A stretch of 64,000 nucleotides of DNA from Solwaraspora sp. WMMD1047 (GTDB lineage Bacteria; Actinomycetota; Actinomycetes; Mycobacteriales; Micromonosporaceae), in the NCBI RefSeq assembly GCF_029626155.1, contig NZ_JARUBL010000001.1:1-64000 (forward strand). The letters run 5' to 3'. The notes beneath the pieces are model-generated. The model saw nothing but the letters and a program-made list of their open reading frames with translations. It ran no database searches and was not told the origin of the DNA. Shown piece by piece: positions 16,386-23,929 of the stretch. A program made the translations under genes and the position numbers. The stretch's first letter is position 1. Each line of letters begins with the position of its first letter.

Positions 16386-17587
16386 GCTGCTCGGGCCCCG
16401 GGTTGGGCGGTGGGAGCCTGGTAGAGGGCGCGGTCGCGCAGCATGGCGTGCAGGACGTCGATGCGGCGGCGGGCGAGGCAGATCAGCGCGGCGTTGTGTT
16501 TCTTGCCTTCGGCGCGCTTCCGGTCGTAGTAGGCCCGGCTGAGCGGGTCGGACAGGGCCGCGAATGCGGACAGGAAGAACGCGCGTTTGAGCTGTTTGTT
16601 ACCGCCCTTCGGCGGGTGCTCACCGCGGATGCTGGTGCCCGAGTGACGGGTCACCGGCGCCAGTCCGGCGTAGGCGGCGAGGTGCCCGGAGGTCGGGAAC
16701 GCGGCACCGTCACCGACTTCGAGCAGGATCCGGGCCGCGGTCCTGACGCCGATGCCGGGCATCGAGGTCAGGACCGAGGAAAGAGGGTGCGCATCAAGCA
16801 TCCCCTCGACCTGCTCGGCCACCTGTTTGCGCTGTTCCAGAAGCTCACGGAGGTTGTCAGCCAGCCTGGGAAGGATGGCCTCGGCCGCGGTCGTGCCAGG
16901 CACGACGACTGTCTGGGCGTTGAGCGCGGTGAAGATCTGCTCAACCAGACGAGTACCCATGCGCGGAGCCCGGCTCTTGACGATTTCGGCCAGCTTGCTG
17001 GGGCCGGCCTTGCGCAGCCCGGCTGGGCCACCGCACCGTGCCAACGCTTCCAGCACGGCCGGGTGCTGCACCTTCGGTCCCAGCACCCGTTCCAGGGGCG
17101 GGTGGATCTGGGTGAGCAGGCCACGGATGCGGTTGGCGACGCGGGTGACCGCGCCGGCTAGGTCGTCGTCGTAGCCGACCAGGACCTCCAGTTCGGCGAG
17201 AGTGTCATCGCCAGTGTCGACCCGGCGCAGCGTGTGCGGCAGCGTCCGGGCCGCGTCCGCGATCACGTACGCGTCGCGGGCATCGGTCTTCGCGGTCCCC
17301 GGGTGCAGGTCCGCAAGCCGGCGCATGACCAGACCGGGCAGGTAGCCAACCTGGTGCCCGCAGGCGCGGGCAACCACGACGGGCAGGGCGCCAATCGAGG
17401 CGGGCTGGTCGACCACGGCCAGGAGCCGGCCGTGCCGAGCGAGCTTGTCAAACAGTTTGCGCAGCCCAGCCTCCGTGTTCGGCAGCGCCGCGTCGTGCAG
17501 TCGTTTGCCCGCGGGATCCAGCGCGACCGCATGGTGGTCGGACTTGCCGACGTCCAAGCCCAGGAACACGCCGTACTCGTTGTGCAC
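16382..17587 (-). CDS. IS110-family transposase (DEDD recombinase)
   Basis: About 401 residues from a GTG start with GGGAGG 7 nt upstream; an ATG at 17608 is the alternative start. The N-terminal RuvC-like DEDD domain shows '[14 protein letters not shown]', '[12 protein letters not shown]' and '[12 protein letters not shown]'. The C-terminal Tnp20 domain shows '[21 protein letters not shown]', '[20 protein letters not shown]' (with the likely catalytic serine) and '[13 protein letters not shown]'. No frameshift or internal stop is visible, so it appears intact and possibly active. It is followed by an ATGA-coupled kinase gene. Confidence 0.95.
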   Translation of the reverse strand: MHNEYGVFLGLDVGKSDHHAVALDPAGKRLHDAALPNTEAGLRKLFDKLARHGRLLAVVDQPASIGALPVVVARACGHQVGYLPGLVMRRLADLHPGTAKTDARDAYVIADAARTLPHTLRRVDTGDDTLAELEVLVGYDDDLAGAVTRVANRIRGLLTQIHPPLERVLGPKVQHPAVLEALARCGGPAGLRKAGPSKLAEIVKSRAPRMGTRLVEQIFTALNAQTVVVPGTTAAEAILPRLADNLRELLEQRKQVAEQVEGMLDAHPLSSVLTSMPGIGVRTAARILLEVGDGAAFPTSGHLAAYAGLAPVTRHSGTSIRGEHPPKGGNKQLKRAFFLSAFAALSDPLSRAYYDRKRAEGKKHNAALICLARRRIDVLHAMLRDRALYQAPTAQPGARAA

Positions 17588-17631
17588 GCCTCGCCTCCCA
17601 TGGTCCATCACAGGCTCGGTCGCTGGCCACA

Positions 17632-17815
17632 GCGTCGGACTGCCGGCATCCACGTTACGGAGAGACCTACCCGAGGGTGGCCGGGTCCCTATCAGCGGTC
17701 CGCCGACGCCACCCGGTCCGGCGACAACACCCCCCGGATCATGCGTACGACAGGGACAGTAAGTCATACCGGACCGAGCGACCGAGCAGTCCCCATCGGG
17801 GACGATCAAAAAGGT
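17632..17815 (-). ncRNA. Candidate bridge (seeker) RNA of the IS110 element
   Basis: The non-coding left end upstream of the transposase folds by eye into the bridge-RNA plan. There is a 5' stem-loop TCCCC-GAT-GGGGA (17802-17790). A target-binding loop is closed by CGGTCCGG/CCGGACCG (17776-17769 with 17721-17714). A donor-binding loop is closed by GCGTCGG/CCGACGC (17709-17703 with 17638-17632). The donor loop contains ATAGGGACCC (17692-17683), identical to the element's other end (15888-15879), and GTAACG (17658-17653), which pairs with the left terminus GTAACG/CGTTAC at 17815-17820. The target loop contains CGGGGGG (17736-17730), complementary to the CCCCCCG flank. The left target guide is not clear. 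Confidence 0.65.
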
Positions 17816-17843
17816 AACGGGGGGAGCTGTGGCGGAAGAAGTC

Positions 17844-18115
17844 GTCCTCCCCACGGGCGTGGGGGTGGTCCGTGTAAACAGATCATGGAACCCGCACCTG
17901 CGAAGTCCTCCTTACGGGCGTGGGAGTGGTCCGGGCGAGCCGGTCGGCGAGCGGCTGATCTACGCGTCCTCCCCACGGGCGTGGGGGTGGTCCGTTCGCC
18001 GGGCCGGGTGGCGCGGTGATGGTGGTGTCCTCCCCACGGGCGTGGGGGTGGTCCGCCGCCGGGCCTCGGAGCGAGCGCTGATGGACCGTCCTCCCCACGG
18101 GCGTGGGGGTGGTCC
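17844..18115 (+). CRISPR. CRISPR array 2, second segment, 5 repeats
   Basis: Repeats at 17844, 17905, 17966, 18027 and 18088, same orientation and 61-bp period as the main segment. The copy at 17905 is degenerate (CTCCTTACGG, GGGAGTGG). The segment is separated from the main array only by the IS110 insertion. Confidence 0.97.
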
Positions 18116-18137
18116 GTTCCGGGTGGTCATCACCGAC

Positions 18138-18541
18138 TGTTCTCGCCGACTTGTTCGGGCCCCACTGCTCCATCGATTCCTGGACCCGCCACCTCGAATT
18201 CAGAAACCTGCGGCCCCACATCAGCGTCGATGGCTGGCGGCGTCATCGCGGCCCCACCGGTTCGCGTCGCTCAGCGTCGAGTTGCTGCCGCGCCGGTCTT
18301 CGACCGGCTTGCCACCGAACCGCCGGCTGAAGGCGTCGCTGGTCGTAGCGCAGCTCGGCGGCGTCGGCGGGTTGGTGGCGGGGTTGGTGGGGTTCCGCCG
18401 GCCCGAACTATGGCCGTTCCGGCCTCTGGGACTGGTGGAGCCAACTGGAGCTGGAGCCTCCATCGAGACATGGACACACCCCGAAGCTGGAGGGGCCAGA
18501 ACTTGCTGGAGAGGTGGGGCCCGAAAGGCCCGGAGAGAACA
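18138..18541. mobile_element. 404-bp MITE-like element inserted in a CRISPR spacer, 6-bp target duplication
   Basis: Imperfect terminal inverted repeats of about 50 bp, 37 of 50 identical. Both ends start TGTTCTC and share TTCGGGCCCCAC at the same offset. ACCGAC occurs directly before the left end (18132-18137) and after the right end (18542-18547). Removing the element and one ACCGAC copy leaves 22 + 11 = 33 nt between the repeats at 18088 and 18559, exactly one spacer. No coding frame inside looks real, so it is non-autonomous. The mobilising transposase family is unknown; TGT ends with a 6-bp duplication would suit an IS481-like enzyme, but that is a guess. Confidence 0.85.
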
Positions 18542-18558
18542 ACCGACGATGGCACCTT

Positions 18559-18769
18559 GTCCTCCCCACGGGCGTGGGGGTGGTCCGGATGTCGTCGCGG
18601 CACATGCCGTACCGGGTGCGTCCTCCCCACGGGCGTGGGGGTGGTCCTGCACCGGAGCACGTCGGGCCGGTTGACGGTGAGTCCTCCCCACGGGCGTGGG
18701 GGTGGTCCGCAACACGCCCAAGGCGACGTGGAACCCCGGCTGTCCTCCCCACGGGCGTGGGGGTGGTCC
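18559..18769 (+). CRISPR. CRISPR array 2, distal segment, 4 repeats
   Basis: Repeats at 18559, 18620, 18681 and 18742, 61-bp period, same orientation. This is the leader-distal (oldest) end. With the other segments it brings array 2 to about 98 repeats and 97 spacers. The repeats here are nearly perfect, so the array may once have been longer. Confidence 0.97.
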
Positions 18770-19306
18770 CGCGCGGCAGCCGGCCTGCACGGGAAGCTAC
18801 CTGGATGGCAGTGCGACCCTTTGCTCGATCATGAGACGCCGAGAAGCCGACGATTTTGCCGGAGGTGGGATGTTCTGTTTGCCCCCGGCAGGGCACCGAC
18901 CCGCGTTTTCGGGGCGACCGGCGTGCGCATGGCTACGCCAACATGACATCCATATCAGCCACGGGCGGATATGAGAGTTTGGTTCGTGTTGGGCCGCCGA
19001 CACAAACCCTCGCGCTGATGGGCGGGTGGCCTGTTCTGGATGATCATCGCCTTCTAGCTGCCCCAGATGATGCTGGTTTGACTAGATCCACCGCGGCCTC
19101 AATAACTAACTTAGACGGGCATAAGGGACGTGATGATGCTTGGCTAGCCGCTGGGACGACTACGGATCGTCTCAACACCTGCCCTCGACCGCTGTGGGCA
19201 CACTGATCGCCTGCGTCTTCATCGTCGGGTCGTAGGGCGTCGTGATCGTCAGGACATTGGGCACGTTTTGAAGGCTCAGGGCGTGCTGTATGTCCTTACG
19301 ATCTTG
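18770..19306. other. 537 bp downstream of array 2 with no recognisable gene
   Basis: The base composition is visibly less GC-rich than the surroundings, for example around 18940-18990 and 19090-19140. A 116-codon open frame (18856-19206, plus) has no recognisable domain and odd codon use. I regard the stretch as array trailer plus decayed sequence. Confidence 0.5.
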
Positions 19307-19495
19307 CTATCGGGTTGGGGTGCGGGTGACGAAGGCTCGCCAGGCCGACGGAGCGAAGGCAAGGGTGCCGCCGTCGCGGTCCTTTGTGTCCCGAACGAGC
19401 ACGACCCCGCCCAGATTGTCGGCAACCTCCACACAGTCCCCGCCGTTGTTGCCGCTCCTGCTGCTCTTGCGCCAATGCGCGCCGCTCACGTCCAT
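19307..19495 (-). CDS. DUF397 small protein
   Basis: 62 residues starting MDVSGAHWRKSSRSG, with 'GGDCVEVADNLGGVVLVRDTKDRDGGTLAFAPSAWRAFV', the DUF397 pattern. The frame is open upstream, but the start at 19495 overlaps the preceding XRE gene by 10 nt, the usual arrangement of this actinobacterial pair. Such proteins are partners of XRE/DUF5753 regulators (BldB/AbaA-like units) with largely unknown roles. Confidence 0.88.
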   Translation of the reverse strand: MDVSGAHWRKSSRSGNNGGDCVEVADNLGGVVLVRDTKDRDGGTLAFAPSAWRAFVTRTPTR

Positions 19496-20253
19496 GATGC
19501 CGCCGCTTCCCTGATCAGGTCGAGGGATTGCGCTCGGGGTAGGGCCTCTCCCCGGATCCGTTCCCATCGTCGGTCAAGGGTAGCAATCTCCATTGGCTTC
19601 TCCAGGATCTGCGCTGGCGCCTGACCGTCGACGTGCGCGGCCCGCCCGCCTTCGGGTAGGTCAGCGACGGTGAACGGACCGCCGAGCCCCGGGTACATCC
19701 CCACCGACGTGGGCACCATGTGCACCTGGACCGACGGCAACTCCGCGCAGTTGGCCAGGTACTCACACTGTTCCCGCATCAATGCGCGATCGCCATAGGC
19801 AGACCGGTACAGGACGCCGGCGTCGATGACGGCGATCAGCAGCGGTGGCCGTTCCCGGCGCAGGATGGACTGACGGTTGATCCGAGACATCGCGAGGTGG
19901 TCTACCTCTTCGGCGGTCAGCGCCTCGCCGGCCAGCGTTGCCCGCGCGTATGCCTCGGTCTGAAAGAGTCCGGGCACCCAGGCCAGTTGGAAGCTCCGCA
20001 GCGCGATCGCCACTCGCTCGATATCAGCCCACTGCCGGAACCATGACGGCCCTCGCCTTCTGGAAGTGTCCGGCCAAATGTCCTCAACCTCTCGGCCGAG
20101 GGCTTCGGCGGCGCGGGCTCGGGTGCGGGGGTGCGGCACCCGCCCCGGCACCAGCCATCGCCCGGCGGTCTTCGGATCGACTCCTACCTTGGCTGCGAGC
20201 GATTCGACCGTGTGGCCCGCCTCCGCCATCGCCGCGCGTAGTGCCTGATTCAT
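19486..20253 (-). CDS. XRE-family helix-turn-helix regulator with DUF5753 domain
   Basis: 255 residues. The N-terminal helix-turn-helix spans about residues 4-58 ('HTVESLAAKVGVDPKTAGRWL'). Residues about 85-245 form the DUF5753 domain ('QLAWVPGLFQTEAYARA', 'LPSVQVHMVPTSVGMYPGLGGPF'). It is a cytoplasmic DNA-binding protein, probably acting with the overlapping DUF397 gene. An inverted repeat 19 bp upstream of its start may be its own operator. Confidence 0.92.
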   Translation of the reverse strand: MNQALRAAMAEAGHTVESLAAKVGVDPKTAGRWLVPGRVPHPRTRARAAEALGREVEDIWPDTSRRRGPSWFRQWADIERVAIALRSFQLAWVPGLFQTEAYARATLAGEALTAEEVDHLAMSRINRQSILRRERPPLLIAVIDAGVLYRSAYGDRALMREQCEYLANCAELPSVQVHMVPTSVGMYPGLGGPFTVADLPEGGRAAHVDGQAPAQILEKPMEIATLDRRWERIRGEALPRAQSLDLIREAAASWT

Positions 20254-20271
20254 CGTCCCTCCCTTGAGGAC

Positions 20272-20290
20272 GTTCGGAATATCTCCGAAC
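20272..20290. promoter_or_regulatory. Inverted repeat, candidate operator of the XRE regulator
   Basis: GTTCGGA (20272-20278) and TCCGAAC (20284-20290) are perfect 7-bp arms around 5 nt. They lie between the divergent XRE gene (starts 20253, minus) and the gene at 20365 (plus). A dimeric HTH regulator could bind here and control both. Inference from symmetry and position. Confidence 0.5.
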
Positions 20291-20364
20291 CATATCGCAA
20301 CGCTGTGTATGTGTCTGCCTACGGAAGCGACGATCTGTGAATCCGTCGCTGAGGGAGGCGCCCC

Positions 20365-20682
20365 GTGCAGACCAGATCGAACCCTTCAATCGACTTGCAC
20401 CGCCGGGACTGGCGCCGGCTGTGGCGGTACTGCCGATGCGGCTACCGCTGGCGCTGTCCCCAGCGGCACCTGGTCTCCCGGCCCGCTCCGGTGCCGGGAC
20501 CGACGCCGGCACCGGGGCTCGTGCCGGTGCCGGTGGCGGTGGTGGAGCCGACGCCGGAGCCGGCATACTCGTCGCCGGCCCGGGTCCGACCGGTCAATCG
20601 TGGGCCGTTGTATCCGGACCAGCGCGCCGAGGTGGCTCGGGAGGTCCGGGCCGCCGCCTGGCTGAGGCGGAAGGCGTCGTGA
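20365..20682 (+). CDS. Small hypothetical protein with basic cysteine-containing N-terminus
   Basis: 105 residues from a GTG start with GGGAGG upstream. 'DWRRLWRYCRCGYRWRCP' near residues 14-31 holds three cysteines. A proline/valine-rich linker (about 38-70) and a basic C-terminus follow. I do not recognise a named family. It overlaps the next gene by GTGA and is divergent from the XRE/DUF397 pair, with which it may be co-regulated. Confidence 0.65.
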   Translation: MQTRSNPSIDLHRRDWRRLWRYCRCGYRWRCPQRHLVSRPAPVPGPTPAPGLVPVPVAVVEPTPEPAYSSPARVRPVNRGPLYPDQRAEVAREVRAAAWLRRKAS

Positions 20683-20990
20683 ACCGCCGCCCGCCGGCCC
20701 GTCCGCATGTCCCGCAACGGCCACTCTGGCTGTGTCGCAACTGTGCTCAGCCGTGGCCCTGCGGCCAGGCGAAGATCGAGCTGCTCCGCGAGCACGCCAA
20801 CGACCCGACCTATCTGCGGATCTACCTGTGCGGCCAACTGCACGAGGCGCTGCGGGACCTGCGTGCGCTGCGCCCGGACGACCGTTTGCCGACCCCGGCC
20901 GAGACCTTCAACCGGTTCCTGTCCTGGGTCGCCCCTGAGGGCCGCCGAGGCCCCGTCTCCCGGCCGCGCTACAGCCGGCGCTCGATCTGA
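20679..20990 (+). CDS. Small hypothetical protein, cysteine pair near N-terminus
   Basis: 103 residues from the GTG at 20679, overlapping the previous stop. 'LWLCRNCAQPWPCGQAK' (about residues 16-32) has three cysteines that could bind a metal. It continues with a helical 'YLRIYLCGQLHEALRDLRAL'. The same open frame extends upstream through the previous gene, but codon use and overlap favour 20679. Function unknown; the two small proteins are probably made together. Confidence 0.65.
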   Translation: MNRRPPARPHVPQRPLWLCRNCAQPWPCGQAKIELLREHANDPTYLRIYLCGQLHEALRDLRALRPDDRLPTPAETFNRFLSWVAPEGRRGPVSRPRYSRRSI

Positions 20991-21139
20991 CCGCGCGGAC
21001 CGGCCCGTTTACCGCTCATGCCGAACATTACCGCTGACCAGGCCAACTACTCTCAGTGGTTGTGGATGGGACGGCGTGTCGTCCACAGCCGAAATCCGCT
21101 ACTTTCCCGGGTCGCCAGCCGCCGGCCAGGCTCGCTGGC

Positions 21140-22501
21140 ATGACTGCCCCCGGACAACCAACCCTGACAGTCCGCTCCACGGCCGACCTCATCGCCGCGG
21201 TGCCCTACCTGATCGGCTTCCACCCGACCGAGAGCGTGGTGGTGGTCGCGATGCGCGGAGCCCGGGTCGTCTTCGCCGCCCGAGGCGACCTTCCGGACGG
21301 CGGGCCGCCCGGCGAAGTCCGAGAGATCGCCGACTACCTGGTGGCCGTCGTCGCAGCGCAGGACGCGGAGACGGTGACGGTGCTCGGGTACGGCCCGCCG
21401 GAGCGGGTCACCCCGGTCATCGACGCCGTCCGAGCCAGCTTCGCCCGGGCCAGCGTCGGAGGCACGCCCCCGGGCAGGGAGAGCGCCAGCGGAGCGCCAC
21501 TCGGAGGAACGCCTCCGGGCGGAGCGACCCTGGGCGGGAGGAGTGCCGGCCGGGTCGGTCCGGAGCTGGTGGACGCGCTGCGGATCACCGACGGCCGGTA
21601 CTGGTCCTACATCTGTGACAACCCGGAATGCTGTCCACCCGAGGGCACCGCGGTCGACGTCTCGGGCAGCCGGTTCGCCGCCGAGGCCACCCTCGCCGGG
21701 CAGGTAGCGCTCCCCGACCGGGCCGCCCTGATCGATCAGGTGGCACCGGTCGACGGGCTGGGCCGGCTCGGCATGCGGCAGGCGACCGACCGCGCCGAGG
21801 AGCGGTTGGTCGAGGTGCTGGAGGCGGCGCCGCCAGCGGACGTGCTCGGCGGCCGTACCCTGCGCCGGGTCGGTGAGGCGGCGGTCGACGCGGCGATGGC
21901 CCGGCACCGCCAGGGCGGTCTGCTCACCGACGACGAGGTTGCCTGGCTGAGCCTGCTGCTGACCCACATCCCGGTCCGCGACCTGGCCTGGGAGCGCTGC
22001 GACGGCGACGACTGGCAGATCGCGCTCTGGGCGGACGTGCTCCGACGCGCCGAGCCGGGACTGGCGGCGGCGCCCGCGAGCCTGCTCGCCTTCGTCGCCT
22101 GGCGGTCGGGACAGGGCGCCCTCGCCGCGGTCGCCCTGGATCGCGCCTTCGACGCGGAACCGGACTACTCGATGGCCATGCTCCTGGCCGACGTGCTGCA
22201 CCGCGGGTTACCACCATCCACCCTCGACGATTGGCCGACTGTCCGGCGGTCCGCGTCCGGCCGCGCCCGCCCGGACACCCGCCGTCGGGGTCACGGCCCA
22301 GGTAAGGACGGCAGAGGTCGCGGCGGTGCGGGTGCGGGCGGGACGCGTCGCGGCGGCGAGGGCAGTGGTGGCACTACGGGCGGTGGCGGTCCGATGGGTG
22401 GTGGCGGTCCGGCGGGTGGTGGCGGCCGTAGTGGCGCACTGCGCGGTGGGTCGGGTGGTCGGCGACGCAGCCCGAACCGGCAACCGAGGCGCTCACCGTG
22501 A
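21140..22501 (+). CDS. DUF4192 domain protein
   Basis: 453 residues starting MTAPGQPTLTVRSTADLIAAVPYLIGFHPTESVVVV, the DUF4192 hallmark. The domain runs to about residue 355. There is a P/G-rich insertion near residues 110-135. The C-terminal 95 residues are low-complexity and rich in G, R and S, probably disordered. Function unknown in the family. The open frame extends 28 codons upstream, but family similarity begins at 21140. Confidence 0.88.
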   Translation: MTAPGQPTLTVRSTADLIAAVPYLIGFHPTESVVVVAMRGARVVFAARGDLPDGGPPGEVREIADYLVAVVAAQDAETVTVLGYGPPERVTPVIDAVRASFARASVGGTPPGRESASGAPLGGTPPGGATLGGRSAGRVGPELVDALRITDGRYWSYICDNPECCPPEGTAVDVSGSRFAAEATLAGQVALPDRAALIDQVAPVDGLGRLGMRQATDRAEERLVEVLEAAPPADVLGGRTLRRVGEAAVDAAMARHRQGGLLTDDEVAWLSLLLTHIPVRDLAWERCDGDDWQIALWADVLRRAEPGLAAAPASLLAFVAWRSGQGALAAVALDRAFDAEPDYSMAMLLADVLHRGLPPSTLDDWPTVRRSASGRARPDTRRRGHGPGKDGRGRGGAGAGGTRRGGEGSGGTTGGGGPMGGGGPAGGGGRSGALRGGSGGRRRSPNRQPRRSP

Positions 22502-22527
22502 CCGCCAGCCGACGATCCCGGCGACTG

Positions 22528-22923
22528 TCAGGCCGCCGGTCCGACCAGGTCCCACCGGTTGCCGCTGATGTCGAGGAAGACGGCGACCTGCCCGTACGGC
22601 TCGGTGCGCGGTGCCGTCACGAAGGTGACCCCGGCGCCGGTCATCCGCTCGTGAGCGGCGGCGAAGTCGTCCACCCGCAGGAAGAAGCCGACCCGGCCGG
22701 CGACCTGTTCCCCGATCGCGTCGCTCTGCCGTTCCCCGTCGGCGCGGGCCAGCAGGAGCCCGGTCCCGCCGCCCGGCGGCCGGACCACCACCCACCGCTT
22801 CGGCCGGCCGTCGTTGGTAAGCGACGGCGAGTCCTCGACCAGGTCGAACCCGAGCGCCTCGGTGAAGAACTCGATGGCGGGGTCGTAGTCGGCCACGATC
22901 AGCGCAACCAGGTCAAGCCGCAT
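22528..22923 (-). CDS. VOC-superfamily (glyoxalase/bleomycin-resistance fold) protein
   Basis: 131 residues with the paired beta-alpha-beta VOC pattern: 'MRLDLVALIVADYDPAIEFFTEALGFDLVEDSP' then 'GRVGFFLRVDDFAAAHERMTGAGVTFV' and the end 'VAVFLDISGNRWDLVGPA'. The family includes metal-dependent dioxygenases, isomerases and drug-binding proteins, so the substrate is not predictable. It lies 36 bp from the 3' end of fdhD on the same strand. Confidence 0.9.
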   Translation of the reverse strand: MRLDLVALIVADYDPAIEFFTEALGFDLVEDSPSLTNDGRPKRWVVVRPPGGGTGLLLARADGERQSDAIGEQVAGRVGFFLRVDDFAAAHERMTGAGVTFVTAPRTEPYGQVAVFLDISGNRWDLVGPAA

Positions 22924-22959
22924 CCGAGGAGACTAGCCGGGCCGGGCGCGGCGGGCCGG

Positions 22960-23817
22960 TCAGACGGTGACCCGGGCGGTGCCGGTGTAGACGTTCATCG
23001 TCGCGCCGCGCAGGAAGCCGACAAGCGTCATGCCGGCCTCGGTGGCCAGGTCGGCGGCGAGGGTGCTCGGCGCGGAGACGGCGGCGAGCAGCGGGATCCC
23101 CGCCATCCACGCCTTCTGGGTCAGCTCGAAACTGGCCCGGCCGGAGACCAGCAGCAGGTGACCGGCGAGCGGCAGCCGATCTTCCCGGGCCGCCCAGCCG
23201 ATCACCTTGTCGACGGCGTTGTGCCGGCCCACGTCCTCGCGCAGTACCACCAGTTCGCCGGCCGACGTGAACAGGCCGGCGGCGTGCAGACCGCCGGTGC
23301 GGTCGAAGCCGCGCTGAGCCGCCCGCAGCCGGTCGGGCAGGGCGGCCAGCGTCGCCGCCGGCACGGTAAGTGGGTCACCCGCCACGTCGAACCCCGATCG
23401 GGTACGCACAGCGTCGATGCTCGCCTTGCCGCAGACGCCGCACGAACTGGTGGTGTAGAAGTTCCGGGCCGGATCGGTGAGCGGCGGCGGCACCCCGGCC
23501 GAGAGCACCACGTCGACCACGTTGTAGGTGTTCGGGGTGTCGGTGCCGGCGCACAACTGGGCGGTGTGCACGTCGTGGGCGGTCCGGATGATCCCCTCGG
23601 TCAGCAGGAACCCGATCGCCAGGTCCAGGTCGTCCCCGGGGGTCCGCATGGTGACCGCGAGCGGCTGCCGGCGTCCCGGCGCGGCCGGGCCGACCCGGAT
23701 CTCCAGCGGCTCCTCGGCTGCCAGGGTGTCCGGCCGGCGCACCGCGACCCGGCCGCCTTCCGACCCCTCGGCCAGGTCGATCCGCAACACCGTACGCCGG
23801 TCAGAGGCCCGTCCCAT
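22960..23817 (-). CDS. fdhD: FdhD, sulfurtransferase for molybdoenzyme (formate dehydrogenase) maturation
   Basis: 285 residues from the start [10 protein letters not shown]; the 40 codons upstream are low-complexity and not family-like. 'EEPLEIRV', '[21 protein letters not shown]', the 'SSCGVCGK' motif (C126, C129) and '[18 protein letters not shown]' are FdhD signatures. FdhD passes sulfur from a cysteine desulfurase to the Mo-bis-MGD cofactor. The nearby mobA (26.1 kb) and an FdhF/YdeP-type oxidoreductase (28.8-31.0 kb) supply the matching cofactor step and client. Confidence 0.95.
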   Translation of the reverse strand: MGRASDRRTVLRIDLAEGSEGGRVAVRRPDTLAAEEPLEIRVGPAAPGRRQPLAVTMRTPGDDLDLAIGFLLTEGIIRTAHDVHTAQLCAGTDTPNTYNVVDVVLSAGVPPPLTDPARNFYTTSSCGVCGKASIDAVRTRSGFDVAGDPLTVPAATLAALPDRLRAAQRGFDRTGGLHAAGLFTSAGELVVLREDVGRHNAVDKVIGWAAREDRLPLAGHLLLVSGRASFELTQKAWMAGIPLLAAVSAPSTLAADLATEAGMTLVGFLRGATMNVYTGTARVTV

Positions 23818-23929
23818 GGCTCCATCCTGCCCCCGCCGCCGGATCGACCGGCCCGGACTGACGGGGTCTGCAGGTTGATGTCCGGTTCGCTGTGTTTCGG
23901 CAGGGGGGTGCCGTGAGAGAGTTCTGACC

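Larger units (their letters stand above)
15881..17822 (-). mobile_element. IS110-family element with passenger kinase gene, inserted in a CRISPR spacer
   Basis: It interrupts array 2 between the repeats at 15841 and 17844. Allowing 33 nt for the broken spacer leaves 1942 bp of inserted DNA. Exact ends are uncertain because ACGGGGGG occurs at both borders (15873-15880 and 17817-17824). There are no long terminal inverted repeats, which fits IS110. In transcription order (minus strand) the element has about 230 nt of structured non-coding DNA, the transposase, then a coupled P-loop kinase gene whose stop codon lies within 4-7 bp of the right end. The CRISPR array is a permissive target since losing one spacer is harmless. 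Confidence 0.85.

Noticed and set aside
17750-17770. Left target guide in the candidate bridge RNA
   Set aside because: I could not find a convincing match between the 5' side of the target loop and the left flank; only short TCCC-type identity, so I do not claim it.
18856-19206. 116-codon open frame after array 2
   Set aside because: No domain, no Shine-Dalgarno site, codon use unlike neighbours.
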